A DNA stretch of 55,560 bases from Edaphobacter aggregans DSM 19364 (GTDB lineage Bacteria; Acidobacteriota; Terriglobia; Terriglobales; Acidobacteriaceae). How positions within the stretch are numbered: the stretch's first letter is position 1; each line of letters begins with the position of its first letter. Position numbers and translations under genes: made by a program. Of this stretch, positions 28,514 to 36,545 are shown piece by piece. The notes below the pieces were generated by a model that saw nothing but the letters and a program-made list of their open reading frames with translations, was not told the origin of the DNA and did no database searches. The stretch is from contig NZ_JQKI01000044.1 in the NCBI RefSeq assembly GCF_000745965.1, positions 1 through 55,560 on the forward strand. Reading direction: 5' to 3'.

Positions 28514-30078
28514 CGGATTTGCTCCACGGACTCAATCTGGCCTTGAGATTTGTACGGAAGGTCGACCCAATCGAAGATACGGGGCAGGTCCAACGATTCG
28601 CGAACGGTATTGGCTAACTGATTGAAAGAGTCTTCGCGCTTCTGCCTCCAGTTCTCGAAGCGGGCCACAGGAGCAAGTTGATGGAAGCTCCGAGCCGCGG
28701 CAAGGAAGGCGTGGCGGAATCTGTCGTCATCGAAGATGCCGTGAAGATACGATCCGAAGATCCGAGTATCCGCGGAGATGCATCCGTCGAGCTCGTGCCC
28801 ATTCAAGATTGAGAATGCCTGAGCGCCATCTGCATACATCGTTTCGCCAATATGGATCTCATAACCGTTGATATCCATCGCGGACATAGGCTGACCGAAG
28901 AGGATCGATCGAGACAGTCGACCAGTTATCGCGCGCGTCACCTTGTCCGAGTTCATGCGAGTGGAAAACGGCAGCAATCCCAGCGCATCGGCTTGATCGC
29001 CATGCTCCATGGCACGTGGATCGACAATCGCAGTGCCCAGCATCTGCATCCCTCCGCAGATGCCGACGACGAGGCCTTGGGCGGCATGCGCAACAACGCT
29101 GGAATCCAGATTTTGCCGGCGCATCCAGAGAAGGTCTTCGACCGTCTGTTTGCTGCCAGGCAAGATTACTAAGTCGGCCAGCGCAAGCTGCGATGGCTCC
29201 CGGCAGAAACGCAAGGAGACGGATGGCTCGTAGCGCAGCGCATCGAAGTCGGTGAAGTTCGAAAAGGATGGCAGGGCAACGACAGCGATACGCAATGCTC
29301 TCTCACGCACATTCTCCGGCAACCATGGCTTCGTTTCGCCAGTTATATCGGCAAGACCGAGACTGTCTTCCTCTTCGAGCGCAAGATGGTGAATGTACGG
29401 GACGACACCCAGGCATGGCTTCTGGAGGCGATCTTCCATCATGCGGATACCGGGATCGAGGAGCGCGACATCCCCGCGGAACTTGTTGATGAGGAAGCCC
29501 TGGATGCGGGTTTGTTCCGTCGAATCGAGCAACTGAACAGTGCCGAAGAGCGAGGCAAAGACGCCTCCGCGGTCGATGTCGCCGATGAGAATGCAGACTG
29601 CATCGGCGATCTCGGCCATCCGCATGTTGACGATGTCGTGCTGTTTCAGATTAATCTCCGCGGGCGAGCCGGCGCCTTCGAGGATGATGACTTCATGTTT
29701 CGCGGCAAGAATCTCGTAGCTCTCGCGAACGATGGGCAGTAGTTCTTCGACACGCCGCTGGTGATAATCGGAGGCAGAGAGCCTGCCCCATATTTTGCCG
29801 CGAACAACCACTTGCGATGTCATGTTTCCAGCAGGTTTCAGAAGGAGGGGATTCATGTGGACCGAAGCTGGGATGCGGGCAGCCTCCGCCTGTAGAGCCT
29901 GCGCGCGGCCGATTTCAAGACCTTCCATAGTCGCAGACGAGTTGAGAGACATATTCTGCGACTTAAACGGTGCGACGCTCACTCCCTGATCCGCAAAAAT
30001 TCGACAGAGCGCAGCCGTGAGAAGTGATTTCCCTACATGGGAACTCGTGCCGAGCACCATGATTGCGCGTGCCCTCAT
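28510..30078 (-). CDS. cobQ: Cobyric acid synthase (glutamine-dependent)
   Basis: 522 residues, the normal length. It amidates side chains b, d, e and g of adenosylcobyrinic acid a,c-diamide using glutamine and ATP. The N-terminal ATP-binding domain has GTSSHVGKS (10-18) followed by PFKSQNMSLNS and HMNPLLLKP. The C-terminal class I-like amidotransferase domain has GICGGMQML, carrying the nucleophile Cys, and the late His in SYLHGIFDDD. ATG 30078 overlaps the bluB stop by four bases. CbiP is the equivalent name in the anaerobic pathway. Confidence 0.95.
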   Translation of the reverse strand: MRARAIMVLGTSSHVGKSLLTAALCRIFADQGVSVAPFKSQNMSLNSSATMEGLEIGRAQALQAEAARIPASVHMNPLLLKPAGNMTSQVVVRGKIWGRLSASDYHQRRVEELLPIVRESYEILAAKHEVIILEGAGSPAEINLKQHDIVNMRMAEIADAVCILIGDIDRGGVFASLFGTVQLLDSTEQTRIQGFLINKFRGDVALLDPGIRMMEDRLQKPCLGVVPYIHHLALEEEDSLGLADITGETKPWLPENVRERALRIAVVALPSFSNFTDFDALRYEPSVSLRFCREPSQLALADLVILPGSKQTVEDLLWMRRQNLDSSVVAHAAQGLVVGICGGMQMLGTAIVDPRAMEHGDQADALGLLPFSTRMNSDKVTRAITGRLSRSILFGQPMSAMDINGYEIHIGETMYADGAQAFSILNGHELDGCISADTRIFGSYLHGIFDDDRFRHAFLAAARSFHQLAPVARFENWRQKREDSFNQLANTVRESLDLPRIFDWVDLPYKSQGQIESVEQIR

Positions 30079-30752
30079 GGCTTTTCTGCCTCTGGGTCTG
30101 CGCAGTATCTGTCATAGGACACAACCCTTTCGAGCGGTATCCGACTCTCCCACCCAAAGCGCTCGAGGTCCGGCTCTGTGGCGAAGCGGTCGACGTAGCC
30201 AAAGCAAAGATAGCCGACCGGCACGATGTTTGCTGGAATGTGCAGTATCTCGCGGAGACGATCCGGATCGAGGATGCTGACCCATCCTACGCCTACGCCT
30301 TCGGCCCGGGCGGCGAGCCAAAGATTCTGTATCGCACAGACGGTCGAGTAGATCGCAGTCTCGGGCATCGTATGGCGGCCAAGTTGATGGCCGCGCTCAC
30401 TCTGCGGATCGCTTAGAACGCACAGGTTTTGTGGAGCTTCCAGGATGCCTTCGAGCTTCAGACTTGCGTATTGCTGGCGTCGCTCGCCGGTGTAGGTTGC
30501 CAGGGCCTGTTCGTTTGCCTGCAGAAATGCTTCATGGACGGCCTGGCGGACGTCGTAGTCGCGGACCAAAACGAACCGCGACGGCTGCATAAGACCGACG
30601 GAAGGGGCGCAATGAGCCGCGGACAGCAATCGCAAAATCAGCTCGTCAGGCAGAGGCTTCTCAAGAAATCCTCTGCGCACATCGCGTCGAGTGGCGATAG
30701 CGCGGTAGACAGCGGCACGCTCCGGCATCTCAAACTCTGCGTGTTCGTTCAT
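30075..30752 (-). CDS. bluB: 5,6-dimethylbenzimidazole synthase
   Basis: 225-residue nitroreductase-fold flavoenzyme that cleaves reduced FMN with oxygen to form the lower base 5,6-dimethylbenzimidazole. Typical features are the RRDVRRGFLEKPLPDELI start, APSVGLMQPSRFVLV, QNLWLAARAEGVGVGWVSI and VPVGYLCFGYVD. Its need for O2 fits the aerobic corrin pathway nearby. I place the start at ATG 30752, which forms TAATG with the pduO stop and stands nine bases after GAGG; ATG 30758 and GTG 30770 are in-frame alternatives. It shows that this organism can make true cobalamin rather than only pseudo-B12. Confidence 0.94.
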   Translation of the reverse strand: MNEHAEFEMPERAAVYRAIATRRDVRRGFLEKPLPDELILRLLSAAHCAPSVGLMQPSRFVLVRDYDVRQAVHEAFLQANEQALATYTGERRQQYASLKLEGILEAPQNLCVLSDPQSERGHQLGRHTMPETAIYSTVCAIQNLWLAARAEGVGVGWVSILDPDRLREILHIPANIVPVGYLCFGYVDRFATEPDLERFGWESRIPLERVVSYDRYCADPEAEKP

Positions 30753-31327
30753 TACCATGCCCTCGACCACTTGGGTTCTGTCTTCGTCTCATCGCGGAGG
30801 CGGGCGTCGACACCCGCGTTGAATTCGATGAGCCGGCCAAAGAGCCAGATTGCGTCGGAGAGCCGGTTGAGGTAGGCGATGATCTCGGGTTTGACCACTC
30901 CGCCGCTTTCAATAAATCGAATCGCATTTCGCTCTGCGCGCCGGCAGACGGTGCGCGCCACCTCGTAGGCTGCGGACTCCGTGTGTGCGCCGGGCAGCGA
31001 CCAGTCCGACAATATGCCTTCGATCGCTTCAATCTTGTGGACGAGTTCGGTGAGCATGGCAACGTCTTCGGCAGAGATGACAGGCGGCTGCTTCTTGCTC
31101 TCGGGAGGGGTAGCCAGAGCGGAGCCGAGCCGGAAAAGTGTTCGCTGGATCGTTTCAGTCCACGCCTTGATCTCGGGGTTTTGGCAGATGCTGCGGGCGA
31201 AGCCGAGGACGGTGTTGAGTTCGTCGACGGTGCCGTAGGACTCGACCCGTAGATCCGCCTTGGAGACGCGGATCCCGCCCGCGAGACCCGTCTGGCCGCC
31301 GTCGCCGCGTGTGGTTGAAATGCTCAT
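30752..31327 (-). CDS. pduO: ATP:cob(I)alamin adenosyltransferase, PduO type
   Basis: 191 residues. It transfers the adenosyl group of ATP to cob(I)alamin or cob(I)yrinic acid diamide. Family signatures are TRGDGGQTGLAGG at the N-terminus, ESYGTVDELNTVLGFARS, VCRRAERNAIRF in the active site and LNRLSDAIWLFGRL near the end. It is PduO/CobO-like in function but unrelated to P-loop CobA/CobO. ATG 31327 overlaps the preceding gene by four bases. A cob(II)yrinate reductase such as CobR, which would feed it, is not seen in the window. Confidence 0.94.
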   Translation of the reverse strand: MSISTTRGDGGQTGLAGGIRVSKADLRVESYGTVDELNTVLGFARSICQNPEIKAWTETIQRTLFRLGSALATPPESKKQPPVISAEDVAMLTELVHKIEAIEGILSDWSLPGAHTESAAYEVARTVCRRAERNAIRFIESGGVVKPEIIAYLNRLSDAIWLFGRLIEFNAGVDARLRDETKTEPKWSRAW

Positions 31328-32163
31328 AGTTGCTCTCCTGAAATTGCTATTGGAAGTGGGAATGCAATGCTCTCTTCCATCGTGATACGCAACGTCTTGA
31401 TGATTGGATGGCGCTCGTATTCGATGGTCAACGCATCATTGAGGAAGTCGCTGACAAACGGGGGGCGCTCCGAAAGAAGGATTGCCTCTGAGAAGAACTG
31501 TGGTTGAACGGCTCCGAGTTCTTCGAGAGTTCTGGCGCGTACAATTACCGCCGGAATGTGAAAAATACCCTCCCGAAGCAGCTTGTAGGCGCGGTGATAG
31601 CCATCGCGCAGGAACCAGCGCCCTGCGTATTGAGCAACCTCAAAGAAGGGACTGCCCGCGCACACGGCGACGGGCGCTGCGGGGTCTTGCGTCACCCGTA
31701 ACTGCACGTTGGGGTTGCTGGATTGCAGAATGACCGTTTTCTTGTCGGTATCGTGGACGACGTCGCAGATGACTGGATTTGGAGAAGCGAAAGCGATCTC
31801 GATGAGGCGGTCCCAATCGCACTGCGGAGGGACGGTCATGGCGGGAAGTGTTGAATTGAAAGACAGCCTACGCTGAAAGGCGAGAAGCCGACGCAGGTCG
31901 ACGACACCGAGAGACCAATCGAGGCCCATCATCTCCGCGTGGAGGTCGAGGCGGGATTGTTGTAGGACTAAGGTATCGCGAAGCAGTCGAGTCTCCTCTT
32001 CGCATAGCGCGCTGGAGGAATGATCCGACTGCCGACGAACAACAAGCTCTCGCGCTTTGACGGGCCTTTCGAGGTCAATCGTCTCCGGACGGGATTTGTA
32101 CTCGTCGAAGTCCCAAGCGATAAGCTCTATGGTACGAAGCCGGTTGAGGATAGGGGGCATCAT
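31324..32163 (-). CDS. Uncharacterised protein inside the cobalamin operon, DGYHR motif
   Basis: 279 residues that I cannot place in any cobalamin enzyme family. There is no signal peptide or membrane segment, so it should be cytoplasmic. The N-terminal half is charged and helical (ERPVKARELVVRRQ; WSLGVVDLRRLLAFQRRLSF). Near residues 185-210 it has RWFLRDGYHRAYKLLREGIF followed by HIPAVIVRA, which recalls the DGHHR motif and helix of ParB/sulfiredoxin-like domains, although the resemblance is short. It overlaps cobC and pduO by four bases on each side, so it is co-translated with the nucleotide-loop genes. A role in lower-ligand assembly, cobalamin sensing or an accessory step is possible; none is shown. 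Confidence 0.75.
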   Translation of the reverse strand: MMPPILNRLRTIELIAWDFDEYKSRPETIDLERPVKARELVVRRQSDHSSSALCEEETRLLRDTLVLQQSRLDLHAEMMGLDWSLGVVDLRRLLAFQRRLSFNSTLPAMTVPPQCDWDRLIEIAFASPNPVICDVVHDTDKKTVILQSSNPNVQLRVTQDPAAPVAVCAGSPFFEVAQYAGRWFLRDGYHRAYKLLREGIFHIPAVIVRARTLEELGAVQPQFFSEAILLSERPPFVSDFLNDALTIEYERHPIIKTLRITMEESIAFPLPIAISGEQL

Positions 32164-32747
32164 CTGAGCACCTCCTGCAAGCGCCTATCGGGATGAGCAT
32201 GATGCGCGTATCGAAAAGTGCAGCAGTGGGGTCTTGTCAGGGTCCATGTTGTCTTCTCGTCAAGACCGCAGAGAGTACGAAGGATCGCACGCATGACTCC
32301 GGCGTGTGTGACGACGGCGATCAAGCTGCTTTCGGATTGGCTAAGGAGATAGCTTGTCTCGGCCATCACTCTTGCTTCGAATATCTCGAAGGATTCGCCA
32401 TCTGGTGGCGTCAGGTGCGGAAAGGCTTCGAGCCACTGCGTAGCGAAGATCAAGTCAAGCTTCTCGATCTGCTCCCAGGTCAGCCCCTCCCACTTTCCAA
32501 AGTCGATCTCGCGCAAGGCTGGGCGGGTGATGCATGGAATGGCGAAGGACTCAGCGAGTGCGCGTGCGGTCGTCAACGAGCGTTGTAGATCGCTCGTGAA
32601 GACGGTCACAATTGGTTCGGTGCGCAGGCGCTCAGCGAGTTTCTGGATTTGCCGATGGCCTGCGGCGTTCACGGACGGGTCGGATTGACCGCAAAAGGTG
32701 CCGACCATGTGAGTCTCGGCGTGGCGGATGAAAAGTAGATCGTTCAT
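32160..32747 (-). CDS. cobC: Alpha-ribazole phosphatase-like histidine phosphatase
   Basis: 195-residue member of the phosphoglycerate-mutase/histidine-phosphatase superfamily. In this setting it should remove the 5' phosphate of alpha-ribazole-phosphate or adenosylcobalamin-phosphate. The active-site RH is in LLFIRHAETHMVG, with a second Arg in SDLQRSLTTA, a GKWEGLTWEQ loop and the second His in VVTHAGVMRA. ATG 32747 begins the family domain immediately and overlaps the cobS stop in ATGA; an upstream extension to 32810 would lie wholly inside cobS. It is distinct from the altered paralogue at 44054. Confidence 0.9.
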   Translation of the reverse strand: MNDLLFIRHAETHMVGTFCGQSDPSVNAAGHRQIQKLAERLRTEPIVTVFTSDLQRSLTTARALAESFAIPCITRPALREIDFGKWEGLTWEQIEKLDLIFATQWLEAFPHLTPPDGESFEIFEARVMAETSYLLSQSESSLIAVVTHAGVMRAILRTLCGLDEKTTWTLTRPHCCTFRYAHHAHPDRRLQEVLR

Positions 32748-33523
32748 GCGAGCCACGCTCCGCTGAGGTAAACGGCTATTTCCGCGAGTTGATTGGTGGC
32801 GCCAAAACAATCTCCGGTTACGCCGCCGATTCTCCGTTGATAGTAGAGACCACTCAAAAGCGTGACCAAAATTGTTGTGGCAATGGCAGCAGCCGCGTGG
32901 GTTCGCAATGCAAACGTACAGATCGCCAGGCTGAAGATGGAGCCAACAATGAGTGTTCCGCGTGTGGTGAGCTTGGCGATTCGTGCTCCCTGACCGGCTC
33001 TAGCCAGATCTTGCTGACTGCGGGCCGAAGCGAGGTAGTAACTCAACGGGAGAGTGGTCCAGCGGCAAAGAACGTGAGCTGCGATGAGGTACTGCGGGAT
33101 CTGCGTCAAAGGCAGCGAGGCAAGCAAAAGGACGCGGGCAAAGAGACTGAGCATCAGGGCTGCGCCGCCATAGCTGCCGATGCGGCTATCTTTAAGGATG
33201 ATGAGAATCTGTTCCCGGCTCGAACCACCTCCGAAGCCGTCGGCAGCGTCGGCCAGACCGTCCTCGTGCAAACTTCCAGTGATCGAAACCAGAAAGGCAA
33301 TGACGAGAAGAGCGGTGACGGGCCTGGGAAGGTGTGGCGTAAGAAGCTGATGAAGCAGAGCAGCAGCGCTCCCGATGACCAAACCCACGACTGGAAAGAA
33401 CTTGACCGCCCGCGAGAGCGAGTCTGGGTCGTAAGGCAGGTAGGGCATAGGGATCCGGGTGAGAAACTGCACAGCAGCAAGAGAGTCTGAGCCTGCTCCT
33501 TTTACGAACTTCCAGCCGCTCAT
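32744..33523 (-). CDS. cobS: Adenosylcobinamide-GDP ribazoletransferase (cobalamin synthase)
   Basis: 259-residue multi-spanning inner-membrane enzyme that joins alpha-ribazole to adenosylcobinamide-GDP, the last assembly step. It shows AVQFLTRIPMP at the N-terminus, the metal-binding DGLADAADGFGGG motif near residue 95, and RIGSYGGAALMLSLFARVLL. About six or seven hydrophobic segments follow. It sits between cobT and cobC with four-base overlaps on both sides (ATG 33523). Note that the CobS of the Pseudomonas cobaltochelatase is a different protein; that function is taken here by the fused AAA/vWA gene upstream. Confidence 0.94.
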   Translation of the reverse strand: MSGWKFVKGAGSDSLAAVQFLTRIPMPYLPYDPDSLSRAVKFFPVVGLVIGSAAALLHQLLTPHLPRPVTALLVIAFLVSITGSLHEDGLADAADGFGGGSSREQILIILKDSRIGSYGGAALMLSLFARVLLLASLPLTQIPQYLIAAHVLCRWTTLPLSYYLASARSQQDLARAGQGARIAKLTTRGTLIVGSIFSLAICTFALRTHAAAAIATTILVTLLSGLYYQRRIGGVTGDCFGATNQLAEIAVYLSGAWLA

Positions 33524-34599
33524 AGAGAGGCCCCGCTGATGCTGGCAGAGGTGAAGGTGGCCATCTCCGAGTAGAGGCCGATGGCCGACTTAATGATGGA
33601 CATGGCAAGAACGGCTCCGCTGCCTTCGCCAAGGCGCATCTCTAGGTTCAGGATGGGAGCTAGTTTGAGGTAGTCGAGCAGCAATCTGTGACCAGGCTCC
33701 TCGGAGCGGTGGCCGGCGATCAGATATCCCCCCACTTTCGGTTCGAGGGCTACGGCAACGGCCGCTGCTGCTGTGGAGATAAACCCATCGGCAATGATAG
33801 CGACACGGTTGCGTGCTGCCGCCAGGATCATACCGGTCATGGCAGCAATCTCCAGGCCACCAACACAGCGCAGTACTTCGAGCGGATGGGGTGAAGTATG
33901 GTTTGCGAAGTGCCTTTTCAGAATCGCTTCGACTATTGCAATCTTGCGCGCATGAGCCGCATCGTCCAGGCCCGTCCCGCGCCCGGTTGCGAGTGACTCA
34001 GCAGAGCCCGTGATGGCGCAGGTAATTGCACTGGCGGCAGTGGTATTGCCGATGCCCATTTCACCCACGGCCAGCACGGTACGCCCGGCGACCGCAGCTT
34101 CATCCGCGAGTTGTGCGCCAACGAGCAGCGCCCGCGAGAGCTCTTCGTCGGTCATTGCCGCATCGCGCAGCATGTTTTTTGTGCCGTTCGAAACTTTGTG
34201 GTGGAGTAGGCCCTCAATGTTGTTGAAGTCCGCGTCGACCCCCACATCGACCACATGCAGCGCCACGCCATGCAAACGCGCAAGGGCATTGACAGCGGCT
34301 CCTCCAGCCAGGAAATTGAGCACCATTTGGTGCGTGACTGCGCTCGGGTATGCGCTCACGCCTTCGGCGGTGATGCCATGATCCGCGGCGAAGACATAGA
34401 CAGCTTTGTTGAGAGGCAACGCAAGATGTTCGTGCCGGATCGCTACCAACTGAGCGGCGAGGTCTTCGAGCCTGCCAAGGCTGCCCAAGGGTTTGGTGAG
34501 CGTTTCCAGACGTGCGCGTGCACGAGTTCTCCAGATCTCGTTCGGAGGCTCAATTCCGCGAATCGATTCTGTTACTACCGTTGAGCTTATCGACGTCAT
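33520..34599 (-). CDS. cobT: Nicotinate-nucleotide:dimethylbenzimidazole phosphoribosyltransferase
   Basis: 359 residues, the usual size. It activates 5,6-dimethylbenzimidazole to alpha-ribazole phosphate. Family blocks are RLEDLAAQLVAIRHE, VFAADHGITAEGVSAYP, MVLNFLAGGAAVNALAR, GEMGIGNTTAASAI, and the catalytic Glu in AGHRSEEPGHR. Together with BluB and CobS it forms the complete lower-ligand branch. ATG 34599 overlaps the cbiA stop by four bases and its own stop overlaps cobS. Confidence 0.95.
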   Translation of the reverse strand: MTSISSTVVTESIRGIEPPNEIWRTRARARLETLTKPLGSLGRLEDLAAQLVAIRHEHLALPLNKAVYVFAADHGITAEGVSAYPSAVTHQMVLNFLAGGAAVNALARLHGVALHVVDVGVDADFNNIEGLLHHKVSNGTKNMLRDAAMTDEELSRALLVGAQLADEAAVAGRTVLAVGEMGIGNTTAASAITCAITGSAESLATGRGTGLDDAAHARKIAIVEAILKRHFANHTSPHPLEVLRCVGGLEIAAMTGMILAAARNRVAIIADGFISTAAAAVAVALEPKVGGYLIAGHRSEEPGHRLLLDYLKLAPILNLEMRLGEGSGAVLAMSIIKSAIGLYSEMATFTSASISGASL

Positions 34600-35987
34600 C
34601 GGGGCACCACATTCGCAGTTCGACTGGCGAGGGCCACCTCAACGAAACTGCGAGCGATGCTTTGCTCTGAGCGAAAGTGCAGGTGCACGTAACTCGCGAG
34701 CATATTGCCCAGTTGATAACCTTCGCTCTCCTTACGGCCCGAGAGTGAGTAATGGACGTGGTAATTCGTCGCGACTTGAAATTCATTCGAGATGCGAGAG
34801 TAATGGAAGCTGTGTCCACGGAGCACCGTGCCTGCCTTACCGAGCAGGCAATCATTAGTCAAATCCACATTGACGTATCCGAAGTCAACGAGTCTGCCGG
34901 TCATCTCGATTTCGAAGGGCAGTACACCGGCCATCGGATATGTGGTTCCATCGCGCATCATGAGTTGCTGCGAGAGGAAGATCATGCCTCCACATTCGGC
35001 ATACACCGGACGAGCGGATGCGACAAACCCGCGAATGGTCGAGAGCATCGCAGAGTTATCGCTAATTTGGGCCGCATAAAGCTCTGGGTAACCTCCGACG
35101 AGATAAAGAGCATCCAGGTCCGGTGGCAGGCACCGGTCATGCATCGGGCTGAACGGCACGAGGGTGGCACCGTGCTGCTGGAGCAGGTCTAGGTTGTCTT
35201 CGTAGTAAAAGGAAAATGCCTGATCACGAGCTATTCCTATGCGAATCTGTTCTCGCGTTTGGCGAAGCGCTGGAAGAGCTTTAGGCTTTAAGTCCAGTCC
35301 ACATTCCAAATCCATTAAATTGGGTATATCCAGGTGTTTATTCGCAAGGTCTGCGAGAGTATCGATCAGGTTTTCAAGAGCTCCGCCTGTCTCGCCTTCT
35401 TCCGCTGTCTGGAGCCCAAGATGTCTCTCTGGGATGGCGACTGCAGGCTCTCGTGGCAGCCAACCCAGAACCGGCGTCTCGCAAGCTGATTCGATCGCAG
35501 CTTCCAACATGCGGAAATGGCGATCGCTTGCAACACGATTCAGGATGACTCCGGCTAGCGGGAGTTCAGGATCAAAGAGTTCAAATCCAAGCACCACGGC
35601 GGCGATGCTCCGAGCGGTCTTTCCTGCGTCTAGTACAAGCACGACGGGTAGCTTTAGAAGCTTTGCAATCTCCGCGCTGCTACCCATCTCGGTAGAGCCG
35701 TCTTTGCCGTCGAACAGTCCCATCATGCCTTCGACAAGGAAGGCATCAGCGCCACGCGAGGCGTGACGAAGAACGTCGCGGTTGGCCTCGGCGCTGAGCA
35801 TCCATGTGTCGAGGTTACGTCCCGTGCGGCCGGAGATGCGGGCATGATGGCCGGTGTCGAGGAAGTCCGGACCTCCCTTGAATGGCTGCACCTTATAGCC
35901 GCGACGGCGGAGCGCCGCGATGATTGCGAGAGTGACAGTGGTCTTACCCACTCCGCTGGCCGTGCCGGCAACGAGGAACCCTTTCAT
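34596..35987 (-). CDS. cbiA: Cobyrinate a,c-diamide synthase
   Basis: 463-residue glutamine-dependent amidotransferase that amidates the a and c side chains; in the aerobic pathway it acts on hydrogenobyrinic acid before cobalt insertion and is named CobB. The ATP site is GTASGVGKTT near residue 8, followed by PFKGGPDFLDTGHH. The C-terminal glutaminase has VYAECGGMIFLS with the nucleophile Cys and a final SYVHLHF His. ATG 35987 gives the exact family N-terminus (MKGFLVAGTASG) and overlaps the cobU stop in ATGA; a longer in-frame extension to 36212 lies within cobU and is rejected. Confidence 0.94.
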   Translation of the reverse strand: MKGFLVAGTASGVGKTTVTLAIIAALRRRGYKVQPFKGGPDFLDTGHHARISGRTGRNLDTWMLSAEANRDVLRHASRGADAFLVEGMMGLFDGKDGSTEMGSSAEIAKLLKLPVVLVLDAGKTARSIAAVVLGFELFDPELPLAGVILNRVASDRHFRMLEAAIESACETPVLGWLPREPAVAIPERHLGLQTAEEGETGGALENLIDTLADLANKHLDIPNLMDLECGLDLKPKALPALRQTREQIRIGIARDQAFSFYYEDNLDLLQQHGATLVPFSPMHDRCLPPDLDALYLVGGYPELYAAQISDNSAMLSTIRGFVASARPVYAECGGMIFLSQQLMMRDGTTYPMAGVLPFEIEMTGRLVDFGYVNVDLTNDCLLGKAGTVLRGHSFHYSRISNEFQVATNYHVHYSLSGRKESEGYQLGNMLASYVHLHFRSEQSIARSFVEVALASRTANVVPR

Positions 35988-36544
35988 CGATGACCTCCTT
36001 CGAGCGAACCTTTGAGGGTAAGCGGAAGTCCGGCGACCATTAGGAGTACGGTATCGGCTACAGTCGCAACGCGCTGGTTGATCTCGCCCACAACGTCGCG
36101 GAAGCGGCGACCGAGCGCATAGGCCGGGACGACACCGCTGCCGACCTCGTTCGAGACCAGGATCACCTTGCGGGAAGTCGCCTTCAAAGCGACGCAGAGG
36201 TCTTCGATGCATGCTTCGAGGCCCGCTTTATTGCTGCCGTATGCTTCCATAAGATTGGCGCCGAAGAGCGTGAGGCAGTCGATAAGAATGGCGTCGCAGT
36301 TGTCTTCGCTGGTTTGAATGACGCGGACCAATGCGATAGGTTCTTCCACGGTAGTCCAGTGTGCGGGCCGGTCTGCGCGGTGGCGTTCGATCTTTCGGTG
36401 CATCTCCTCATCATCGCGACGCTCGGCGGTCGCGACGAACGTAACCCGGCTGGAGTGTTCGGCTAACTGCTGCGCGTAGCGGCTCTTTCCACTTCGGACG
36501 CCTCCCAAGACGAGTATGACCGAATTGCCTTGGTTCTTCTGCAC
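35984..36544 (-). CDS. cobU: Adenosylcobinamide kinase / guanylyltransferase
   Basis: 186-residue bifunctional P-loop enzyme that phosphorylates adenosylcobinamide and transfers GMP to make adenosylcobinamide-GDP. The P-loop is LGGVRSGKSRYAQ (about 13-25), followed by FVATAERRDDEE, a histidine-containing IERHRADRP, LLTLFGANL-like core and VSNEVGSGVVP. The start codon is GTG 36544, one base after the stop of the preceding AAA/vWA gene. Pseudomonas-type naming is cobP. Confidence 0.94.
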   Translation of the reverse strand: MQKNQGNSVILVLGGVRSGKSRYAQQLAEHSSRVTFVATAERRDDEEMHRKIERHRADRPAHWTTVEEPIALVRVIQTSEDNCDAILIDCLTLFGANLMEAYGSNKAGLEACIEDLCVALKATSRKVILVSNEVGSGVVPAYALGRRFRDVVGEINQRVATVADTVLLMVAGLPLTLKGSLEGGHR

Positions 36545-36545
36545 G

